Part shown: piece by piece, positions 12,469-24,283 of the stretch
How positions within the stretch are numbered: position 1 is the first letter of the stretch
Layout: every line of letters starts with the position of its first letter
Origin: Tanypteryx hageni
Taxonomy: Eukaryota > Arthropoda > Insecta > Odonata > Petaluridae
Assembly (NCBI GenBank): GCA_028673005.1
Contig: CM054118.1
Span: 7,528,410-7,592,409 of the forward strand
DNA: 64,000 nucleotides
Direction of reading: 5' to 3'
Translations under genes and position numbers: made by a program
Notes under the pieces: generated by a model
The model's database searches: none
Seen by the model: only the letters and a program-made list of their open reading frames with translations
Told to the model about the DNA's origin: nothing

Positions 12469-13498
12469 GAGGAGATCAGGGGTTTTTTTGTGCGGGCCCT
12501 GACGAAGGTTAGAGACCGCCTACCGGTGAGGGAGAGAAAGGAGACATTTGGCAACATCGCAAAGCGCCCAGAAAGCAACATATACGGCACTGTGTGTTGA
12601 TTACAATTAATAAAACAAAAACGTTAAAACAAAATCTGATTGCTACAAAATATTTTCTTTGTGTCTCTCTTTACAACAGTGTTTTCAGAATTCCTCTATC
12701 ATTTTTCCCCAATGACGAGTTTCTCTTTAAAGTTATAACCCAATTAAAACCATTGTGATTAACATAGAGCTTAGAAAATTATTGAATTGCCTCTATTATA
12801 TCTTAGTTCATCACTGATTTAAATTTGGAAAGATTTTGTCTAGTAGTTATTCGTTTATGAATTATTATATATGACTACTTTCGCGAAAGTTGGTTGCGTA
12901 GCTGGTTTTTACGGATAGTAAAATTTTACATTTTCTTTCTAAAAATATTAAAAAATCAAACCTTATTAAGAATAAAATAAGCTTTCCTATGGTATTTTTG
13001 TATATTCTTTCCAATAAACGCAGCGCAAATGTTCGCGCGTCAAATTTGAGATGCGCGTCTTTTTGACGCGGGCGACGTCTCAGCAGGGGTGGGAAACACA
13101 AGGAAAATTTCGTTTGCTTCTTCCTTTAAGTTCCCAGTAACCCTCATAGGAAGCGCTGCCAATAGTTTGAAGGTTAGAATCGAAATAGTTCCACAGGAAA
13201 CCGATAGATGGCGCTGTTACTAGTGCAGTGAGCGTAGCCCCCCCCCCCTTTTTATTGATTTTTTAAAAAACTTTTTCGCGTCATTTATCGGATTCCTTAC
13301 ATTTATTACTGGTATATATGCATTAAATAAATAAGAAAACAAAGAATGTTAGATATGCATTTGTTTAATCAGGAGAAATAATTTCAGATTAACAATGACA
13401 AGTCAAACAATCCTTTTGTTTATATTTGTATAAATTCTCCACTGCTCGGCCCTGAAAAAGAAATGAAACAAACTACTAGACTATGAATAAATGAATAA

Positions 13499-13503
<5 letters not shown>

Positions 13504-13563
<60 letters not shown>
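13504..13563. repeat. (AT)n(AC)n microsatellite, unit 3
   Basis: AT run followed by an AC run, intermediate in length among the units. Confidence 0.95.
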
Positions 13564-13625
13564 TTATGGGTATGTTTTTTATGTACAAAATGAAAACAAT
13601 TATATTACGACGAATTCCTTATCAC

Positions 13626-16376
13626 TAGACCGCGGATTTTTAGGTTCTAAAAATTAAGTTTTAGGCGACTAAAAAAGGCTCTTTAAGTACCTTCATTAGG
13701 CTTTATAAAACGTAAAATAGGCTCTAAGAACTACTTCCAAAAACTATGTCCAGTAAAACACAACATCATTTCTGTCAACTATCAACTTTAATTCACGAAA
13801 AAAGACTGAAACATGCACGCACGCAAAAATTGCCCGTCAATGAAACTTTATTGATTTGTGTTTTCAAAGAACAAAAATATTTTACTACTATGCATTGAAA
13901 CTTATTCTTATGGTTAATATCCCATGCGTTACCGAGAAAATACTATCTAAATTACATATAGTAATACTGACTGAAAACACTATTCAAGTATATATTTAAG
14001 TACTACGCAGAGTGTTTGACAAAGTGTTTCATTCGAAATTCCCATAATGAATTTGTCACCTCTTTGTGTTTATTTCACAAATTTCCCGTAATTGGCCTCA
14101 CAATAAATAACAAGCACCTTTTCTAAGTTTTCTACCACAAAACTATGGCGTTTGTCAGTTAATATAATTTTTTAAGCAGAAAAAGAACGTTCGACATCAA
14201 CTGACGTGACGGGGGCGAACTTCAACTTGGGTACATGTTGAAATGGGATTTTGCACTCAACTTCACTGGATTTTCCTGCCAGTATATCTGCTGCTGTACA
14301 TAGGCTCTGCAGTCCTGAGTTCTTTTGTAGCAACCTTTCTAGTTTTGCTTTTACTTTTTCCCCCACTTCACCTGGAGCTTCCTTTATTTTTTGTTTCACT
14401 TCATTCAGCATAGCAGTTTTTTCGTAGATGGGTTTTCCTGAGCCCTCTAATTCAGCAATAATCTGCACAAGGGATGTATAGTGGGATCTAATATACGCCA
14501 AATCCTTGGGAATGGAGGGATCATCTAGCAACATTTTTGCCGAAGTGACGCAGGCAGCATCCTTGGCTAGATTTGTCACAACTTCATTGACATGAAGGAT
14601 ATGCTCGCTGTAATATTCAGCTGCTTTCAGCCATGTGCCCTAGCGGGTGAGCACAGGCTCAGGTGGCAGAGGGACATCGGGCAGTTTTTCTCGAAAAGCC
14701 TGTATTCTTGTTGGTGCCTTGACGAAGACCTTCTTCACGGTGGAGATCAATTTGTTCACCTTGGGGAATTCCAGTCTTATTTGCTCTGCTACGCGGTTCA
14801 AACCATGGGCAAGGCATGTCACATGCACAAGGGAGGGATAGAACACCTTGAGCAACTGCATGGCAGCAACCATGTACGAAGCAGCGTCTGTGTATAGGAG
14901 CAGCACTTTCTCTTCGTCTAGATTTTTGGGATACAGCACTTTCAGTCCGTTGTTCACGAAGTGTGCTATTGTTACCTGGTTTGTTTTGGCAAGTTGCTTC
15001 GTGCAGATGAGGTAGGCTCTGGATGGCGCGTCTGGGTCCAATTTCCCAACAACCAAGTTGGCCATGTATCTGCCAAGAGCATCAGTGGTTTCATCGACCG
15101 ATATCCAAATATGTGAATCTCCAATGTCCTCCCGTATCCTGCGCATTGCGTCATCGTAAGTGGGTTGCACGTAATTCTTGCGTAGCGTTGACTCGGAAGG
15201 TACCGACTGATGGCAGTATCGTTCTAGGAACTCCTTGAATGTTGGATTTTCCCGTGTTCTGAATGGAATGCTGGCTGACACAATTGCGTGACACAAATCT
15301 GCATAAAACTGACTCTTCTTGCTGGATCCCTCAGAAGGTTTTGTTAAAAGCATTTGTTTCATCTTAGATTTGCGTTCAACATTTGCCTTATGTAGCACTC
15401 CTTGGATGTGCTGAGTTAGGTGGGATTTTTTATCACTTGAAACCTATAAAGAAAAATTATGAAGAAATAATTAACCTTAAAAATACGGAAATAATCTAAT
15501 AAATATGGAAATGGGACAAAAATATAAAATTTACTTTACAGCTACGAAGGTCCGCAGCTGGATTGCTGGACATTTTGAATAACCACTTCTATAGTTACCA
15601 TAAAATGGCTCGTATAAACAAAAGATGTGGATGGTTTTTGCCTCAAAGATGACAAGCAATTCACGGCCAATAATTCGTTGCAAGCCAGCATTATAATGTA
15701 CTTACCTCCTTGTTGCATGCTTGACAGAAGATAATTTTTCCATCCGTTGTGAAGTACGGGAACTCTTGTAACCACTGACGTATTAAATAAGCTTTCGAAC
15801 TTGATACTTTAGGCATTGCACTTTCACAATTTTCACGTTCACACTTCTCACCTTTACCCTCTGCAGTCTGGAGATGGACTGCGGGGTTATTCTCGTTTTC
15901 CCGTGTCGCACGATATGACAATGTAACAACGAGGAATAAATGCAACATCAGATTAAAGGCATTGTTACATTGTCGTATCACGTGACACTGGGAAACAGAA
16001 TAACCCCGCCGAACGCGAGACAGGTCCGAGCTGCTGTTCGCCACTTGATCGTGACCTTGGTGCGAAGGACATTTCCAACCCATGACTGAACATTGCACAG
16101 TCAGTTTAAAAAATATGAAGAATACCAAAATCTGCTTTCATAGTCGATTATTTTAGAAAATTAGCCCTTTTTAGGCTTTTTTTGCATGAAAATGACAAAA
16201 ATAAGCATTAACGTCGAAATAGGCATTTTTAGACATTAATGTCAAAATAGGCATTTTTAGGCACTATAAAATATACGTTTTCGGGGTTAATTATTCATGA
16301 AACGTATATATACAATTGTATATTGAGATATCTACTCAGGAAAAAAATAGGTTTTTACCTAAAGATCCGCGGTCTA
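13626..16376 (-). mobile_element. Complete hAT transposon, copy 3
   Basis: Same ends, 2751 bp. CTTATCAC lies at 13618-13625 and 16377-16384. Confidence 0.97.
14172..15816 (-). pseudogene. hAT transposase, copy 3 (Trp to TAG)
   Basis: Exon 1 15816-15706, intron 15705-15444, exon 2 15443-14172. It lacks the TAG of copies 1 and 2 (reads SSKKSQF, RENPTF), but the conserved Trp of TRWGTW is TAG at 14640-14642. That leaves an N-terminal part with both catalytic Asp motifs and a separate C-terminal part. It also has AKD in place of AED shortly after. Confidence 0.9.
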
Positions 16377-16777
16377 CTTATCACTTACACAATTATATTA
16401 TTTGTAAACATTCTGGTTCAGTTACAGATATCTATGACAATCAAAACGGTTAATTCCATTCAAGTAAATGTTCATTTTTTAAAGAAAATCTTAGATACAT
16501 ACCTATATTTATAATGTTTCCCTTGCCATTCGCACTTTCGCAAACAGTTTAACTGATCTGATATTGAGGATTGCTCAAATTACTCCCCAGAAAGCGTTGT
16601 ATATTTTTGCAATTGATTTATGGCTTTATCCAACATTGGAAGGCTATGGTTCGAGTTTATTCTCTCATTGGAGGTTGCTAATGACTCATATAATGAGTAA
16701 TAAAGAAGGTACTTGTATTGTTTTCTTAGTTCATTTAGTGTCTCATCTCAGTCCAGTTGGTGCCTCGTGTTTTCGCT

Positions 16778-17813
16778 ATGCCTCGAAGAAAGCGACAATC
16801 TTTATAAGGAATAGAAAACATTAGCAGTAACAAATACGGTCTTTTCTCGAGTGATCAAGAAAATAATTTAGAAAGTGAGCCTTTTACGATTAACAAAAAT
16901 TACGTGGACATGAGAAAAATGTCATTCAAAGTGCTAGAACATTATTTCAAATGGTCAAAGATGGAGTGATTAAATTTGATCCTAATCAAGTTGTTAAAAA
17001 TACTGCAATGTGTTGTAATGTTAGTGAAAGGACTGTAGGAAATGTAAGTAATGGGTGCAAGGAAAATGTGCGTCCTTCGGGAAGTTCTCCCAAAAAAAGC
17101 AGCGGTAGAGCGCGAATTGTATTAGACGAAATGTTTCAAGGAGTGCTACGAAGAAAAGTGCATAGTTTTTACTTAAGAAAAGAATATCCTGTAGTGTCTA
17201 ATATTCTAATCGAACTGAAATCAGATTTTCCACACGAAAGTGAATCTACTTTGTGACGGTGGATGAAGATGCTTGGCTTTCGCTTTAAAAAATACAACAG
17301 GAAGCCTGTATGCTTTGAAAGTCGCCGAATCCTGGACCAACGTGCAAAAAATTTATTCGGGAAACAAAGTCAGCTCGTCAAAGAGGATGGAAAATTATGT
17401 ATTTGGACGAAACATTTTGTGGAGCAAATCACACACTATCATATGGTTGGCAGTAAAATGTGAATGAAAGTAATAATGATATTGACTTTGATCGAGGTGT
17501 AATTCAAGAGGCCAATTGCTGGAAATGTGGCCTTATTACTCCCTCCGGTGCCGGAAAAAGAATAATTATTTTGCATATAGGGGGTGAAGATGGTTTTCTC
17601 CAGCCTGAGAATGACTGTATTCTCATGATCGAGGGAAACAATAAAGATGGTGACTATCATTCCGACACTTTGAAGAGTATTTTAGGAGGATTTTAAATGC
17701 GAAAGATCATGAAACCGCTATTGTTATTGGCCAAGACCCGTATCGCGGAACCCTTAATTATCAACCTCGATGAGGATTCCAGCAGCGACGAAATCTGTGA
17801 GGACGAAACTTAA
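16778..17813 (+). pseudogene. Tc1/IS630-like transposase relic, unit 4
   Basis: Same relic. Like unit 1 it has GGCAGTAAA, giving a TAA after YGWQ, but it carries the Lys form of GAG[K/N]RIII, so its variants combine those of different units. Confidence 0.8.
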
Positions 17814-18840
17814 GAGGAGATCAGGGGTTTTTTTGTGCGGGCCCTGACGAAGGTTAGAGACCGCCTACCGGTGAGGGAGAGAAAGGAGACATTTGGCAAC
17901 ATCGCAAAGCGCCCAGAAAGCAACATATACGGCACTGTGTGTTGATTACAATTAATAAAACAAAAACGTTAAAACAAAATCTGATTGCTACAAAATATTT
18001 TCTTTGTGTCTCTCTTTACAACAGTGTTTTCAGAATTCCTCTATCATTTTTCCCCAATGACGAGTTTCTCTTTAAAGTTATAACCCAATTAAAACCATTG
18101 TGATTAACATAGAGCTTAGAAAATTATTGAATTGCCTCTATTATATCTTAGTTCATCACTGATTTAAATTTGGAAAGATTTTGTCTAGTAGTTATTCGTT
18201 TATGAATTATTATATATGACTACTTTCGCGAAAGTTGGTTGCGTAGCTGGTTTTTACGGATAGTAAAATTTTACATTTTCTTTCTAAAAATATTAAAAAA
18301 TCAAACCTTATTAAGAATAAAATAAGCTTTCCTATGGTATTTTTGTATATTCTTTCCAATAAACGCAGCGCAAATGTTCGCGCGTCAAATTTGAGATGCG
18401 CGTCTTTTTGACGCGGGCGACGTCTCAGCAGGGGTGGGAAACACAAGGAAAATTTCGTTTGCTTCTTCCTTTAAGTTCCCAGTAACCCTCATAGGAAGCG
18501 CTGCCAATAGTTTGAAGGTTAGAATCGAAATAGTTCCACAGGAAACCGATAGATGGCGCTGTTACTAGTGCAGTGAGCGTAGCCCCCCCCTTTTTATTGA
18601 TTTTTTAAAAAACTTTTTCGCGTCATTTATCGGATTCCTTACATTTATTACTGGTATATATGCATTAAATAAATAAGAAAACAAAGAATGTTAGATATGC
18701 ATTTGTTTAATCAGGAGAAATAATTTCAGATTAACAATGACAAGTCAAACAATCCTTTTGTTTATATTTGTATAAATTCTCCACTGCTCGGCCCTGAAAA
18801 AGAAATGAAACAAACTACTAGACTATGAATAAATGAATAA

Positions 18841-18845
<5 letters not shown>

Positions 18846-18897
<52 letters not shown>

Positions 18898-18898
18898 T
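18846..18898. repeat. (AT)n(AC)n microsatellite, unit 4
   Basis: AT run followed by AC run. Confidence 0.95.
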
Positions 18899-18959
18899 TA
18901 TGGGTATGTTTTTTATGTACAAAATGAAAACAATTATATTACGACGAATTCCTTATCAC

Positions 18960-21710
18960 TAGACCGCGGATTTTTAGGTTCTAAAAATTAAGTTTTAGGC
19001 GACTAAAAAAGGCTCTTTAAGTACCTTCATTAGGCTTTATAAAACGTAAAATAGGCTCTAAGAACTACTTCCAAAAACTATGTCCAGTAAAACACAACAT
19101 CATTTCTGTCAACTATCAACTTTAATTCACGAAAAAAGACTGAAACATGCACGCACGCAAAAATTGCCCGTCAATGAAACTTTATTGATTTGTGTTTTCA
19201 AAGAACAAAAATATTTTACTACTATGCATTGAAACTTATTCTTATGGTTAATATCCCATGCGTTACCGAGAAAATACTATCTACATTACATATAGTAATA
19301 CTGACTGAAAACACTATTCAAGTATATATTTAAGTACTACGCAGAGTGTTTGACAAAGTGTTTCATTCGAAATTCCCATAATGAATTTGTCACCTCTTTG
19401 TGTTTATTTCACAAATTTCCCGTAATTGGCCTCACAATAAATAACAAGCACCTTTTCTAAGTTTTCTACCACAAAACTATGGCGTTTGTCAGTTAATATA
19501 ATTTTTTAAGCAGAAAAAGAACGTTCGACATCAACTGACGTGACGGGGGCGAACTTCAACTTGGGTACATGTTGAAATGGGATTTTGCACTCAACTTCAC
19601 TGGATTTTCCTGCCAGTATATCTGCTGCTGTACATAGGCTCTGCAGTCCTGAGTTCTTTTGTAGCAACCTTTCTAGTTTTGCTTTTACTTTTTCCCCCAC
19701 TTCACCTGGAGCTTCCTTTATTTTTTGTTTCACTTCATTCAGCATAGCAGTTTTTTCGTAGATGGGTTTTCCTGAGCCCTCTAATTCAGCAATAATCTGC
19801 ACAAGGGATGTATAGTGGGATCTAATATACGCCAAATCCTTGGGAATGGAGGGATCATCTAGCAACATTTTTGCCGAAGTGACGCAGGCAGCATCCTCGG
19901 CTAGATTTGTCACAACTTCATTGACATGAAGGATATGCTCGCTGTAATATTCAGCTGCTTTCAGCCATGTGCCCCAGCGGGTGAGCACAGGCTCAGGTGG
20001 CAGAGGGACATCGGGCAGTTTTTCTCGAAAAGCCTGTATTCTTGTTGGTGCCTTGACGAAGACCTTCTTCACGGTGGAGATCAATTTGTTCACCTTGGGG
20101 AATTCCAGTCTTATTTGCTCTGCTACGCGGTTCAAACCATGGGCAAGGCATGTCACATGCACAAGGGAGGGATAGAACACCTTGAGCAACTGCATGGCAG
20201 CAACCATGTACGAAGCAGCGTCTGTGTATAGGAGCAGCACTTTCTCTTCGTCTAGATTTTTGGGATACAGCACTTTCAGTCCGTTGTTCACGAAGTGTGC
20301 TATTGTTACCTGGTTTGTTTTGGCAAGTTGCTTCGTGCAGATGAGGTAGGCTCTGGATGGCGCGTCTGGGTCCAATTTCCCAACAACCAAGTTGGCCATG
20401 TATCTGCCAAGAGCATCAGTGGTTTCATCGACCGATATCCAAATATGTGAATCTCCAATGTCCTCCCGTATCCTGCGCATTGCGTCATCGTAAGTGGGTT
20501 GCACGTAATTCTTGCGTAGCGTTGACTCGGAAGGTACCGACTGATGGCAGTATCGTTCTAGGAACTCCTTGAATGTTGGATTTTCCCGTGTTCTGAATGG
20601 AATGCTGGCTGACACAATTGCGTGACACAAATCTGCATAAAACTGACTCTTCTTGCTGGATCCCTCAGAAGGTTTTGTTAAAAGCATTTGTTTCATCTTA
20701 GATTTGCGTTCAACATTTGCCTTATGTAGCACTCCTTGGATGTGCTGAGTTAGGTGGGATTTTTTATCACTTGAAACCTATAAAGAAAAATTATGAAGAA
20801 ATAATTAACCTTAAAAATACGGAAATAATCTAATAAATATGGAAATGGGACAAAAATATAAAATTTACTTTACAGCTACGAAGGTCCGCAGCTGGATTGC
20901 TGGACATTTTGAATAACCACTTCTATAGTTACCATAAAATGGCTCGTATAAACAAAAGATGTGGATGGTTTTTGCCTCAAAGATGACAAGCAATTCACGG
21001 CCAATAATTCGTTGCAAGCCAGCATTATAATGTACTTACCTCCTTGTTGCATGCTTGACAGAAGATAATTTTTCCATCCGTTGTGAAGTACGGGAACTCT
21101 TGTAACCACTGACGTATTAAATAAGCTTTCGAACTTGATACTTTAGGCATTGCACTTTCACAATTTTCACGTTCACACTTCTCACCTTTACCCTCTGCAG
21201 TCTGGAGATGGACTGCGGGGTTATTCTCGTTTTCCCGTGTCGCACGATATGACAATGTAACAACGAGGAATAAATGCAACATCAGATTAAAGGCATTGTT
21301 ACATTGTCGTATCACGTGACACTGGGAAACAGAATAACCCCGCCGAACGCGAGACAGGTCCGAGCTGCTGTTCGCCACTTGATCGTGACCTTGGTGCGAA
21401 GGACATTTCCAACCCATGACTGAACATTGCACAGTCAGTTTAAAAAATATGAAGAATACCAAAATCTGCTTTCATAGTCGATTATTTTAGAAAATTAGCC
21501 CTTTTTAGGCTTTTTTTGCATGAAAATGACAAAAATAAGCATTAACGTCGAAATAGGCATTTTTAGACATTAATGTCAAAATAGGCATTTTTAGGCACTA
21601 TAAAATATACGTTTTCGGGGTTAATTATTCATGAAACGTATATATACAATTGTATATTGAGATATCTACTCAGGAAAAAAATAGGTTTTTACCTAAAGAT
21701 CCGCGGTCTA
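18960..21710 (-). mobile_element. Complete hAT transposon, copy 4
   Basis: Same ends, 2751 bp. CTTATCAC lies at 18952-18959 and 21711-21718. This is the copy with the least damaged transposase. Confidence 0.97.
19506..21150 (-). CDS. hAT-family transposase, copy 4, the only copy with an uninterrupted spliced frame
   Basis: hAT transposases cut and paste their own DNA in the nucleus. Exon 1 21150-21040 (37 codons), intron 21039-20778 (262 bp, GTAAGT donor, TTTATAG acceptor), exon 2 20777-19506 (423 codons); the join is in frame and gives 460 residues. I chose ATG 21150 (MPKVSSSKAY) because it starts just before the BED finger C31-x2-C34-x10-H45-x3-H49. The RNase-H-like core follows in hAT order: D154 (SVDETTD), D223 (LYTDAAS), C247/H250 (CLAHGLN), W305 (TRWGTW), E455 (DVERSFS). 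It has neither of the two TAG codons that break the other copies. It still stops at the TAA shared by all copies, followed in frame by 33 family-like codons (to 19404), so the dimerisation domain is probably clipped. Activity is unknown. Confidence 0.85.
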
Positions 21711-22111
21711 CTTATCACTTACACAATTATATTATTTGTAAACATTCTGGTTCAGTTACAGATATCTATGACAATCAAAACGGTTAATTCCATTCAAGTA
21801 AATGTTCATTTTTTAAAGAAAATCTTAGATACATACCTATATTTATAATGTTTCCCTTGCCATTCGCACTTTCGCAAACAGTTTAACTGATCTGATATTG
21901 AGGATTGCTCAAATTACTCCCCAGAAAGCGTTGTATATTTTTGCAATTGATTTATGGCTTTATCCAACATTGGAAGGCTATGGTTCGAGTTTATTCTCTC
22001 ATTGGAGGTTGCTAATGACTCATATAATGAGTAATAAAGAAGGTACTTGTATTGTTTTCTTAGTTCATTTAGTGTCTCATCTCAGTCCAGTTGGTGCCTC
22101 GTGTTTTCGCT

Positions 22112-23147
22112 ATGCCTCGAAGAAAGCGACAATCTTTATAAGGAATAGAAAACATTAGCAGTAACAAATACGGTCTTTTCTCGAGTGATCAAGAAAATAA
22201 TTTAGAAAGTGAGCCTTTTACGATTAACAAAAATTACGTGGACATGAGAAAAATGTCATTCAAAGTGCTAGAACATTATTTCAAATGGTCAAAGATGGAG
22301 TGATTAAATTTGATCCTAATCAAGTTGTTAAAAATACTGCAATGTGTTGTAATGTTAGTGAAAGGACTGTAGGAAATGTAAGTAATGGGTGCAAGGAAAA
22401 TGTGCGTCCTTCGGGAAGTTCTCCCAAAAAAAGCAGCGGTAGAGCGCGAATTGTATTAGACGAAATGTTTCAAGGAGTGCTACGAAGAAAAGTGCATAGT
22501 TTTTACTTAAGAAAAGAATATCCTGTAGTGTCTAATATTCTAATCGAACTGAAATCAGATTTTCCACACGAAAGTGAATCTACTTTGTGACGGTGGATGA
22601 AGATGCTTGGCTTTCGCTTTAAAAAATACAACAGGAAGCCTGTATGCTTTGAAAGTCGCCGAATCCTGGACCAACGTGCAAAAAATTTATTCGGGAAACA
22701 AAGTCAGCTCGTCAAAGAGGATGGAAAATTATGTATTTGGACGAAACATTTTGTGGAGCAAATCACACACTATCATATGGTTGGCAGGAAAATGTGAATG
22801 AAAGTAATAATGATATTGACTTTGATCGAGGTGTAATTCAAGAGGCCAATTGCTGGAAATGTGGCCTTATTACTCCCTCCGGTGCCGGAAAAAGAATAAT
22901 TATTTTGCATATAGGGGGTGAAGATGGTTTTCTCCAGCCTGAGAATGACTGTATTCTCATGATCGAGGGAAACAATAAAGATGGTGACTATCATTCCGAC
23001 ACTTTGAAGAGTATTTTAGGAGGATTTTAAATGCGAAAGATCATGAAACCGCTATTGTTATTGGCCAAGACCCGTATCGCGGAACCCTTAATTATCAACC
23101 TCGATGAGGATTCCAGCAGCGACGAAATCTGTGAGGACGAAACTTAA
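22112..23147 (+). pseudogene. Tc1/IS630-like transposase relic, unit 5
   Basis: Same relic with shared lesions and GAA after YGWQ. Confidence 0.8.
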
Positions 23148-24174
23148 GAGGAGATCAGGGGTTTTTTTGTGCGGGCCCTGACGAAGGTTAGAGACCGCCT
23201 ACCGGTGAGGGAGAGAAAGGAGACATTTGGCAACATCGCAAAGCGCCCAGAAAGCAACATATACGGCACTGTGTGTTGATTACAATTAATAAAACAAAAA
23301 CGTTAAAACAAAATCTGATTGCTACAAAATATTTTCTTTGTGTCTCTCTTTACAACAGTGTTTTCAGAATTCCTCTATCATTTTTCCCCAATGACGAGTT
23401 TCTCTTTAAAGTTATAACCCAATTAAAACCATTGTGATTAACATAGAGCTTAGAAAATTATTGAATTGCCTCTATTATATCTTAGTTCATCACTGATTTA
23501 AATTTGGAAAGATTTTGTCTAGTAGTTATTCGTTTATGAATTATTATATATGACTACTTTCGCGAAAGTTGGTTGCGTAGCTGGTTTTTACGGATAGTAA
23601 AATTTTACATTTTCTTTCTAAAAATATTAAAAAATCAAACCTTATTAAGAATAAAATAAGCTTTCCTATGGTATTTTTGTATATTCTTTCCAATAAACGC
23701 AGCGCAAATGTTCGCGCGTCAAATTTGAGATGCGCGTCTTTTTGACGCGGGCGACGTCTCAGCAGGGGTGGGAAACACAAGGAAAATTTCGTTTGCTTCT
23801 TCCTTTAAGTTCCCAGTAACCCTCATAGGAAGCGCTGCCAATAGTTTGAAGGTTAGAATCGAAATAGTTCCACAGGAAACCGATAGATGGCGCTGTTACT
23901 AGTGCAGTGAGCGTAGCCCCCCCCTTTTTATTGATTTTTTAAAAAACTTTTTCGCGTCATTTATCGGATTCCTTACATTTATTACTGGTATATATGCATT
24001 AAATAAATAAGAAAACAAAGAATGTTAGATATGCATTTGTTTAATCAGGAGAAATAATTTCAGATTAACAATGACAAGTCAAACAATCCTTTTGTTTATA
24101 TTTGTATAAATTCTCCACTGCTCGGCCCTGAAAAAGAAATGAAACAAACTACTAGACTATGAATAAATGAATAA

Positions 24175-24179
<5 letters not shown>

Positions 24180-24221
<42 letters not shown>
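24180..24221. repeat. (AT)n(AC)n microsatellite, unit 5
   Basis: The shortest AT tract of the array, followed by an AC run. Confidence 0.95.
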
Positions 24222-24283
24222 TTATGGGTATGTTTTTTATGTACAAAATGAAAACAATTATATTACGACGAATTCCTTATCAC

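Larger units (their letters stand above)
11032..13625. repeat. Array spacer, unit 3
   Basis: A 2594-bp spacer bounded by CTTATCAC at 11032-11039 and 13618-13625. It has the same content as the other spacers. Confidence 0.95.
16377..18959. repeat. Array spacer, unit 4
   Basis: A 2583-bp spacer bounded by CTTATCAC at 16377-16384 and 18952-18959. Confidence 0.95.
21711..24283. repeat. Array spacer, unit 5
   Basis: The shortest spacer, 2573 bp, because its AT tract is short. CTTATCAC lies at 21711-21718 and 24276-24283. Confidence 0.95.
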
